DNA of 64,000 nucleotides, taken from NCBI GenBank assembly GCA_030141605.1, contig JAQGDQ010000318.1, positions 129,001-193,000 of the forward strand. Reading direction: 5' to 3'. This stretch comes from Tubiluchus corallicola. Taxonomy: Eukaryota; Priapulida; Priapulimorpha; Priapulimorphida; Tubiluchidae. Of the stretch, positions 23,901-35,538 are shown piece by piece. The first letter of the stretch is position 1. Every line of letters starts with the position of its first letter. Under the pieces are notes generated by a model that ran no database searches, was not told where the DNA came from, and worked only from the letters and a program-made list of their open reading frames with translations. The position numbers and the translations under genes were made by a program.

Positions 23901-26900
23901 TTGCTGCTCATGGACGACACGGTATTATTAGCGACGACTCGAGAGAAGGCCGAATACAAATTTTCCACTTTACTGGACTTTTGCGAACAATACGGAATGG
24001 TAATAAATGCTTCCAAAACAAAGTTTATGGTAATCAACGGTGACGTTGAGGATAAATGTACTATGATCGTTCGCAATATCGAAGTTGAAAATTGTGAGAA
24101 GTACGTGTACCTCGGAGCCACATTTACCCAAGATGGAAAAGTCTAATCTTCAATTGACGAACATTGTAGTGGTAAATACGGCCAGTTATGGAAGTTCATT
24201 GCCTTTGCATAAAAAAACGTAGACTTCCCGATATGGATAAAAATGAAAGTGCTCGAATCTGCATTTCTACCCGCATTATTGAATCTTGGCTCAGTAACAC
24301 GTACGGTCATTTGGACACTGTGTACATGACAGCAGTAAAAGCGTTACTTGGAGTCCGGAAAACGACGGCAAATTTGATTTGTTTAGCGGAAGCTGGAATT
24401 CCCAGCCTCCGCTAAATACAGCAGTCACAAAGAAATTTGCTATTGAAACTTGTTCGGAAGATTTCTCTCTGCTTGCCCTTTAATCTAAAGTTGTACTTAT
24501 TTAGAATTGCCTGTAAACTTGGCTTCGTTATATGCATTTAGTAGGTCAGCCAATCAGAACTGAGCACGTTTTTTAGTCTACTCATTGGAAGCGAAGAAAT
24601 CGCCACGTATTTGATTTGTTCTGTAATATTGAATTTAAAATAAAAGTTTTTGGGATTTACTTCAAAACAAAACTGATGAGTCAAAGAACTGTTATGGTGG
24701 ACGATCCATTTATGTTTGTTTGGAATTTATGTAAAACTAACAATACCAAAGGATAAAAGTACCTCCAAAAAATCCTTTCTACTGATATCAAAGACGATGT
24801 TCCGGCAAAAATTCGTAACAAAACGGGAACAAAATTTTTGACATTTTTAGAACTCAACTCATGTTTAGAACCTCATAAAGTCTATAATGATATGGAATCT
24901 GAAATCCCGGACTACCAAAGAGTTGAATTTACCAGACTTAGGACGTCATCGCATAATCTCATGGTAGAAACCGTGAGACGTTGGCCCAGAATACCGAGAG
25001 AAGACAGATTATGTACATGTGGGAAGAAGTTCAAACAGAAGCCCACGTCTTATTGAGATGTCCGGTGACAGAAGATTTACGAGTTGAACTTTTCTAGCAT
25101 TTGTAACCCTATGCACTCCCCAAATTTAACGTCGTTAATGAAATATTGTTGGAGATGTGTTAAGACGTATGAGTGAAGAACTATTGTGCCCCTACATTAA
25201 AACGCGATATTTTTGTTGATTCGGTAAAGAAATTTGCCCTCTGTATATGATTTTTTGTTTTGTAGTTAAATTTTAATTTCGTTAATTATATAGTTATCGT
25301 TGCCTACTTACGTTATGTGAAATCATTACGTTGAATAAACTAATTCTAATTCTAATTCTAATGTAAAAAACACCTTGGTGGGCTAAGGGTTAAGTAGAAA
25401 TACAGTCCTCAATTGCAAATTACTACAAAACACATCTATAGACCATATAAACTACTGTCCACAAGTAATTCAATGTAATTCTTACCATTTCCCTTGGAAA
25501 TATTTGCCTTCTTCAAAGACACCGATTGCAGCTCTTTCAGAGATATCGCTGGCCCTGTTGACAGCGGTGTAGAGGGCGCTGTTGACGATGGCGTGCTGCT
25601 CTTAGAAGTGCTGGCACTGGCACTTACAATGCCCCCAGGAGGTGGTAGAGGCGGTGGCGGAGGCGGCGGGGCAGGTACGCCACCTGTCTGCAGTGCGGAA
25701 ATGCTTGAAAGATCAGTTGATATGTCTAACGTATTGGGTGGCGCGTCTGTTCTCATTGGCGGAAAATCAACGCTCATTTTGTTTTCACTGTTAATCACAT
25801 TGTTCAGTTGGTCATCACAGGAAATTGTCAAACTGCTTTCTTCTGATGAATGTTCCGAGACCTTGGTCTCGTCGAATGCACCATCGTTATCACCACATCC
25901 GTCAAATTTATCGCTTGACGGCGACTGTTTTTTGAGCAAACTTATGTCATCGATCGACAACCTCTTTCCGAGAAAGTTTTTTAGTTCACCCTGTACCTTT
26001 TGCTTTTGCGAAGACAATAGTGAAGACCCGCGGTACTGGTCACCCTGTACAGTAAACTGTTGCTGTTTAAATGGCTGCACACTTCTGGTCTTAACGTGAA
26101 GACTGTCGTTGCTCGACGTACTAGAAGGTGACAGCTGACTTGGCGATGAAAAGTCTGCAGAAGAGGTGCTGGCCGCATCGACCGTAGTGCTATCATTGCC
26201 GTTTGAACTGTTATCGTCCATTTGCTGAAACGGCAGATGCCTTCGAGCCTTCGAGTTGCCGTCGTCGTCGTTCAATACTGATGACTGTTTTTGTTTGTGT
26301 TCCATCATTCTGGCTTTTTCCCTGATTTTCAGCTGAAATGAAGTCAGATGTTCCTCCTCGTCGTCTGCGTCCGATGAGTCCATGACGACTGCACTGTTTT
26401 TAAAAGTCACACTCTTTTGCACAGTTTCGGTTCCCACTTGCGGCTCACCACCACTGCCCCCGCTGCCCCCACTTGACCTTGAACCTTGTCGGGAATGTGG
26501 GGACGACTTACTTCCTGGACCGAGAGCTTGCAGATAATCATCGAATGTTGGGGGATAGCTATCGATCCCTGAGTCGCCGCTGACCTGCGATGAACCACTG
26601 GTCTTACGCAGTCGGTCGCCGATCACGTCTCGTTTTCTGGAATTCTCCAGCAATTTTTGCTTCGTTCCACGACTCCCGTTCTGTTCGTTCCGCTGAATAA
26701 CGTCAAAGGAGTCATAGTCTGGATCGGGAACGAAAACATTATCAGCTAAAACACCATTACTGTACCTGCCATGCGGTAAATTTCCGTTCTGAAGTGGTGA
26801 ATTTCCGTTTGTCGCATTGTTCTGGTCATTGTGATTATGCACCTTCTGGTTTGTCCTGTGGGAACATATGTCGCCATGGTGATCCTGTTGACGATGCTGG

Positions 26901-29900
26901 TGCTTTGGATGTTTCCCCTTTTTGTTTGGTCGGCCGGGTACAGCAGGCAACCCACTGGAGTTATACACTTCGGCTTGCACCAGCTGTTTATGTATGCCAT
27001 TCAGTTGTTTGGCGCTTGGTTTTGTTAGACTGTATACCTTTTCTTCGGCACGTTCCACCTGAAAATAACACAACAGACTTATTACGTTCTCTGACAAAAC
27101 ATCGTACTTTGAGCAAAAAATACCATAACATTTTATCACAATAAATTCACATGTGAACAATGCCATTGTCAGGAAAACATATGCCTAAGGAGTTTTAACC
27201 AAAAACAAAAACTAATGCAACGTAACCAATACCAGGACCTTTTACTAAGCAAAGTCAAGTGTGGCATTTAAACCACCAAAGACGGAAAAAATGACTGACC
27301 TATTCTAGTTTTTTTTCAAACACAAAAAAGCCCATCGATTAGCCTATGTAATATGTTACAGCAAAGCCTTGCGCTAAAGTTCTTTTACATCACAAATAAA
27401 CAAGGAAAATGGTTTGAATGAATTGTTAGTTAGAACTTATCGTTCTAGTGAAAAACAATAGGGTTTTTAGGAGTTCTATTTTGCATTCATTCATTCATTA
27501 GTAACCTGATAGAAAACTTTAGTCACCCAGATTACACAACACACTAAAGTAATAATTTTGGCCTAAATTGGACACTCATTAATTTACTGAAAGTCACCAT
27601 TTTGGCAGAAATTAGCCACTAATTAATTAAAAAATAGCCTTCGTTTTGGCTATCATTATCCACTATTTGATTGCCAATTCACTATAACTGCAATGATAAC
27701 AATACTAATTCCGCAGTAATGACCGTGATCATTGTTACTACTTAATTACTTAATTAGCTACCATCCAACTTTGATTACCATGAGCTCTTAGCAAATATTG
27801 CAGTAGTGTTTTGTCTGCTGTTGCAATAAATAACCATGTTTATGTAATGAAGACAAAAGACAAAGACAACATTTGCTTACCGTTGCTCATTTAACAGACA
27901 ATATTAGCACTAACGGACTAATTAACCACTTACAGTTATAGGTAATTAACGACTAATTAGCCACAATATAGGTAAGGATGCAATACACAAATAAAAAATT
28001 ACATGCAAGGCATATGCCCTGGGGTTTGGCATCCGCCAGATTTAAACACACTACAACAACAAAGTTTAAATTATCTTAAAAATTAAAAAGCAATTAAATG
28101 AATTAAATTATTGTAAACAAGCTCATCATGTAACTGCTTGCGCAAAGTACTTAGCTATAAGACGGCCAAACTGCTGAAACTTAAGCTCACAAGAAGACGT
28201 AACCATTGTGACAAGTCAGCAGAAGACGTTACCATGGTGACAGCTCAGCAGAGGACCGTTACTAGGAAAAGTTATTTGTAACTATGTAACAATGACTAAA
28301 AATTGCATACCAAAATTTAGGAACAGCAATTTGTACATTGCTAGAATAGTAACAAGCAGTTAGGATTAGACGCTTTATTACCATACATTCATTACAAGAC
28401 TTTTCCTGATTGTCAAGATGTGTTATATATATATGTATGTATGTATGTACGTACGTATGTATGTATGTATGTATGTATGTATGTATGTATGTATGTATGT
28501 ATGTATGTATGTATGTATGTATGTATGTATGTATGTATGTATGTATGTATGTATGTATGTATGTATGTATGTATGTATGTATGTATGTACTACAATAAAG
28601 CTATATGATCATGCCGATCTTACGTTGGATTATATACTTCTTTATTCAACACGCGAGTTTAATACAGACATAAATTGTGAAACCGGCATACATTCGCATA
28701 CATCATTACTATGCTTTGTGGTTGCAGTCTGAAATCTAACCACTAGACTACTCAGGCCCAGGATTTCTAGTAATTACACCATTTCCTGTTGTTTTTTCTG
28801 AAAGGATGTTCAAAATGAGCGTCCAGTGGAAATATATTGCGTTCTCTGCATAAGCGTGCTCATATTTTTGAGTTGAGTTACGTAACTCCTTCAGGACCAT
28901 AAGTGTTTACTGCATTTTGCATGGGTTCATGAAAAACTGCTCTCACTAAGCAGCGATTACATTATACTTGGTAATTTTTTAGGTTTCTACTCCTCACACA
29001 ACGGATTTTAATGCAAAATTATATGTGAAATGCATTTGCTTATCTTGGACAAATTAAGCATCGATATTTGATAAATAAATTGAATAAAGCTTTTAGTAAT
29101 TGCAGTGTTTGCACTGTAACATGTAAAGTATCACTTGTGTGAAGTCGGCTAATGCAGAAAATTTCAACTATCCAGACACAACACTCTGATACACCTTGTC
29201 CTCAAGTCTACTCTATTTTTCAGAAGATATTCCTGTTAAAAGATAAAACGACTTTATTTGTCCTTGGTTGATCCTGGGCGTTGTTTTTTTTCCTGGAATA
29301 GCAGCAGAACACTGTACAGCTTGGGTGGGAGCTAACAGACGATCAATAAATTAGTGTGTACGATTACGCAAGTGTACACCAGACTAAACTGCCCAATAAC
29401 CTAAGCTGGAGTGCTTGAAGAGGGTGTGTTTTTCTTAATTTTATCCAATTAAACCACTTATAAATGTTTAAACAAATGGCATGATTGGATAGCCGAGATT
29501 CTTCTGAATAGAACAGTACCTAATTTGTAATCATCTAATTATGCCTGTCCTCATACAGTAGCAGAAAAGTCGTAGGATTATAAGACCCATTTTGCAAGGT
29601 GCGGTCCTGAAGGAATTAAGGGGTTATCCCTGATCTATTTCCCAAAGACAATTATTACAATTCCATGCAATGTTGCACCATCAGGTATGAAGTATCTACA
29701 AATATCTGCACACCTTGTAGGGCGTATTCTGTAGAACGGCGTATATGGGATCCATCTCGTCTGAATCAACGTCGTAGGAGCTGGGCGGCTCTAGGGCAAA
29801 GTTTTGATAATGGTGCTTGCTCTCCTTGCCTTCCCTTTTTACCTCTCGCTCTGCAAAAAACGAATTAAAGGAATTAACACAACAAGAAGTTCGTTCTCAA

Positions 29901-31021
29901 TAGGTGGCGCTATTTTCTGCCAAATTGAGCTGGCTTAGATTTAGGTTCAGTGGGATTAAAACTAAAAAGCAACAGGATTTCTGTAAATACACGGATGTAC
30001 TGGATAAATGGATTACTCGCATTGCAACTGAAACTACAGGAAAATCAGAACTTTTCTTGCCATAAGGCTCTCGTTTCTAATCCTGGTGACTGACAGTCTT
30101 ACAGAATTTTCCACGTTTCAAATTTGACTGCTGATTTGGACATACTTCTAAAGGGTGGCCTCAACATAAACAAACTTGAACATGAACACAGCTATGTCTT
30201 GAACATGAACAAAATAATGTCTTAAACGTGAACAAACTTGAACATGAACAAAGCTGTCTTGAACATGAACAAAAGGATGTCTTAAACATGAACATACTTG
30301 AACATAAACAAAGGGATGTCTTGAACATGAACAAGCTAGAACATGAACAAAAAATGCCTCGAACATGAACAAACTAGAATATGAACAAAAGGGCGCCTTT
30401 GACATGAAAAAAAATTCAACATGGACAAAGGTATGTCTTGAACATGAACTAAGGTGTCTTGAACATGAACAAGAGGATGTGTTAAACATGAATGAACTTG
30501 AACATGAACAAACAATCACTTGCTACTTTTATGTCAGAATATGTTACCATCTTACCATGTTCCGACTTGCTGACGCGAGAACGATTCGACGAACGCTGTC
30601 CCTTAGACGAACGCGATAGGGCGGATCCAGGATTGCAGGTAGTGCAACATTCGGCACAGACGGTGCTACACCTAGTGGCGGTGTCGGCAGACTTGCTTCG
30701 GTTGCTGGCTCTTTGAACACCTGTCCTCACTGTAACACAAAACGAAACACCTTTAAGATTCACCACAAAAGATAATTGAGACAGATGATAGTTTAAGTAG
30801 TTTCGTATGAGGTTAATTGGTCTAGAGCATGGGGTCTTGGGCATGCTTTGATGGCCAGCATCGTTTGTGCTTAACTCAAGTTTCAAGCAAAGGACTCCAG
30901 TAAAAATTTTCGTTCTACTCAGAGTCAGCTTTGTAATAATGGACGGAAATAGTTTTCTAATGCTGAATTTGGAAGCTTGTAGTTTTCATTTGAAAATAAG
31001 GAATACTTTCATTTTCGAAGT

Positions 31022-31055
<34 letters not shown>

Positions 31056-31266
31056 ACTCTCTCTCTCTCTCTCTTTGTCTCTCATCCACTCACTCACTCT
31101 CTTTGTCTCTCACTCTCTCTCTTTCTCTCCCACTCTTTCTCTTTGTCTCTCACTCACTCTCTCTCTCCCACACTCTTTCTTTGTCTCTCACTCACTCACT
31201 CACTAACTCACTCACTCACTCACTCACTCACTCACTCACTCACTCACTCTCTTTGTCTCTCACTCA

Positions 31267-31334
<68 letters not shown>

Positions 31335-34300
31335 TCTCTTTGTCTCTCACTCACTCTCTCTCTCTCTCTTTATCTCTCACTCACTCTCTCTCTCTCTTTG
31401 TCTCTCACTCACTCACTAGTGTATCTGAAAAAACAATGTTTTCTATACCATAACTAGCGCGCTTTTGCGTGTGACGTATCTCATATGCACGTTCATTTGT
31501 TCATTAAGAGCAATGACACGTTCAAAGATAGACCTTATTGCCTATTAATGTATTCATTAAAGTGTCAGCAGGCATATATGCATAACCATATCAAATTTCG
31601 CACAACTGTAACCAGCTTTGATCCAGTAAATATATTCCATTGTGGAACTGTGATGGAACCTTGTATAGAATCTTGTATTACAGATCACGCCTTTTGTGTA
31701 AATAGAATTAAACAACATAAAAATAACGCCTGTTCTTCAACAGCTGGGGTAAAATTAGTAACACGGTAAAAGGTTAACAAACCCTTGTGGTATTTTTCAA
31801 GTAAAGTAATTAGATTTTGACTGTGTGATGGTTAAGCGTGGTTGTGGTGTCTTTGTTTAGTAAAACACAGAAGAGGTAACACTACAGACTTATTATAGAG
31901 AGTCCATTCATTCATTCAGTCATTCACTCATCCATCCAGTCACTCATTCGTACATTCATTCATTCAGTCGTTTATTCAATTATTCACATTCATTCATTCA
32001 TTCATTCATTCATTCATTCATTCATTCATTCATTCATTCATTCATTCATTCATTCATTCATTTATTCACACAGTCATTCACTCACTCAATCACTCACTCA
32101 CTCATTCATTCACACGCTCAATCATTCACCCTTTCATTCTTTCATTCATTCATTCACATATTCACTCATTCATTCATTCACTCGCTCAATCATTCACACA
32201 TTCGTTCATCCATTCATTCACTCATCCATTCAATCATTCAGTCACTCACTCACACATTCATTCATTCATTCATTCATTCATTCACCCATTCACTCATCCA
32301 TTCATTCACTCACTCATCCATTCAATCATTCAATCACTCATTCATTCAGTCATTCGTTATAACTGGGTTTGACTGTACTACAGCGTTCCTGCACAAACTG
32401 ACGCAAAGACAGGGGCACTATAACCGGGTTTGACTGTACTACAGCGTTCCTGCACAAACTGACGTAAAGACCGAGGCATTATAACCGGGTTTGGCTGTAC
32501 TGCAGCGTTCCTGTACATACTGATGTAAAGACGGAGGCATTATAACCGGGTTTGACTGTACTACAGCGTTCCTACACAAACTGACGTACAGACGGGGGCA
32601 TTATAACCGGGTTTGACTGTACTACAGCGTTCCTGCATAAACTGACGTACAGACGGAGGCATTATAACCGGGTTTGACTGTACTAAAGCGTTCCTACACA
32701 AACTGACGTACAGACGGAGGCATTATAACCGGGTTTGACTGTACTACAGCGTTCCTACACAAACTGACGCAAAGACGGGGGCATTATAACCGGGTTTGAC
32801 TGTACTACAGCGTTCCTGCATAAACTGACGTAAAGATGGGGGCATTATAACTGGGTTTGACTGTACTACAGCGTTCCTGCATAAACTGACGTAAAGATGG
32901 GGGCATTATAACCGGGTTTGGCTGTACTACAGCGTTCCTGCACAAACTGACGTAAAGACGGGGGCATTATAACCGGGTTTGACTGTACTACAGCGTTCCT
33001 GCACAAACTGACGTACAAACGGGGGCATTATAACCGGGTTTGGCTGTACTACAGCGTTCCTGCACAAACTGACGTACAAACGGGGGCATTATAACTGGGT
33101 TTGACTGCACTACAGCGTTCCTGCACAAACTGACGTAAAGACGGAGGCATTATAACCGGGTTTGGCTGTACAACAGCGTTCTTGCACAAACTGACGTAAA
33201 GACGGGGGCATTATAACCGGATTTGACTGCACTACAGCGTTCCTACACAAACTGACGTAAGGACGGGGGCATTATAACTGGGTTTGGCTGTACTACAGCG
33301 TTCCTGCACAAACTGACGTACAAACGGGGGCATTATAACTGGGTTTGGCTGTACTACAGCGTTCCTACACAAACTGATGTAAAGACGGGGGCATTATAAC
33401 CGGGTTTGGCTGTACTACAGCGTTCCTGCACAAACTGATGTAAAGACGGAAGCATTATAACCGGGTTTGACTGTACTACAGCGTTCCTACACAAACTGAC
33501 GTACAGACGGGGGCATTATAACCGGGTTTGACTGTACTACAGCGTTCCTGCACAAACTGACGTATAGACGGGGGCATTATAACCGGGTATGACTGTACTA
33601 CAGCGTTCCTACACAAACTGACGTAAAGACAGGGGCACTATAACCGGGTTTGACTGTACTACAGCGTTCCTGCACAAACTGACGTAAAGACCGAGGCATT
33701 ATAACCGGGTTTGGCTGTACTGCAGCGTTCCTGTACATACTGATGTAAAGACGGAGGCATTATAACCGGGTTTGACTGTACTACAGCGTTCCTACACAAA
33801 CTGACGTACAGACGGGGGCATTATAACCGGGTTTGACTGTACTACAGCGTTCCTGCATAAACTGACGTACAGACGGAGGCATTATAACCGGGTTTGACTG
33901 TACTAAAGCGTTCCTACACAAACTGACGTACAGACGGAGGCATTATAACCGGGTTTGACTGTACTACAGCGTTCCTACACAAACTGATGCAAAGACGGGG
34001 GCATTATAACCGGGTTTGACTGTACTACAGCGTTCCTGCATAAACTGACGTAAAGATGGGGGCATTATAACTGGGTTTGACTGTACTACAGCGTTCCTGC
34101 ATAAACTGACGTAAAGATGGGGGCATTATAACCGGGTTTGGCTGTACTACAGCGTTCCTGCACAAACTGACGTAAAGACGGGGGCATTATAACCGGGTTT
34201 GACTGTACTACAGCGTTCCTGCACAAACTGACGTACAAACGGGGGCATTATAACCGGGTTTGGCTGTACTACAGCGTTCCTGCACAAACTGACGTACAAA

Positions 34301-35492
34301 CGGGGGCATTATAACTGGGTTTGACTGCACTACAGCGTTCCTGCACAAACTGACGTAAAGACGGAGGCATTGTAACCGGGTTTGGCTGTACAACAGCGTT
34401 CCTGCACAAACTGACGTAAAGACGGGGGCATTATAACCGGGTTTGACTGCACTACAGCGTTCCTACACAAACTGACGTAAGGACGGGGGCATTATAACTG
34501 GGTTTGGCTGTACTACAGCGTTCCTGCACAAACTGACGTACAAACGGGGGCATTATAACTGGGTTTGGCTGTACTACAGCGTTCCTACACAAACTGACGT
34601 AAAGACGGGGGCATTATAACCGGGTTTGGCTGTACTACAGCGTTCCTGCACAAACTGATGTAAAGACGGAAGCATTATAACCGGGTTTGACTGTACTACA
34701 GCGTTCCTACACAAACTGACGTAAAGACGGGGAAATTATAACCGGGTTTGGCTGTACTACAGCGTTCCTACACAAACTGACGTAAAGACGGGGGCATTAT
34801 AACCGGGTATGACTGTACTACAGCGTTCCTGCACAAACTGACGTATAGACGGGGGCATTATAACCGGGTATGACTGTACTACAGCGTTCCTACACAAACT
34901 GACGTAAAGACGGGGGCATTATAACCGGGTTTGACTGTACTACAGCGTTCCTACACAAACTGATTTGCTTCACTTCACTTTCCAGTGTAATTATTTATTA
35001 TTTTTAGAGTTGATTGACCCGGCAGCCGAGAAATTATAATAAGCATTTTTTGTGCTCGACAAAAATTAATAACAGAACTCGATTAACATTCGAACAAATG
35101 AGTACACCAGCCAAAAGTCTGCTGCATTTACTCACAGACGCATAACTGATTTATGCCTTACTAATTTACTTTTGCTGTTTGCGAGAATAATTACTCGTAA
35201 TAGGTAACGCAAGGTGACCTATATGTCAACAAATGATTTCAGACTGCAATATTTGCATGGAAGGCACCGGCTTTTTGTTGGCTTGCCAAATTGTGCAAAC
35301 GGGTTGAGTGTAATTTGGGCAATTTTAGCTGCTTCATTCAATGAAACGGCAGTAAATCGTGTCAAATTGTCAATCCAAAACGATTCGATAAATTGCCGTG
35401 ATTCCTGAAATTACTGAGATCACATTTCCCCACTTAGCACTTTTGAACTATGCCCAACGAGGCTCATAGACTGAACTCGAATCCGAGAAACA

Positions 35493-35538
<46 letters not shown>

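Larger units (their letters stand above)
22665..25393 (+). mobile_element. piggyBac-like element, copy 3, split by nested insertions
   Basis: Opposite orientation to copies 1 and 2. It holds the acidic peptide segment (GTGACTAAG..GATGAAGATGAAATTTTAGAAG at 22672-22715), the inner block at 22730-22932, and then GGGGTAATTTTTACCCAACTTGGTC at 23695. It resumes after a LINE with AACACCTTGGTGGGCTAAGGGTTAA at 25369-25393. The order matches the reversed copy 2. A family B MITE and 35-bp repeats are also nested inside. The left terminus is not found. Confidence 0.65.

Noticed and set aside
25494-26099. 201-codon + strand frame with a Gly-rich run
   Set aside because: The Gly run is the complement of the poly-proline codons of the espin-like exon; shadow frame.
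32360-34962. Regularly spaced 61-bp repeats as a CRISPR array
   Set aside because: The whole 61 bp is conserved between units, with no variable spacers, and the context is a spliced animal genome.
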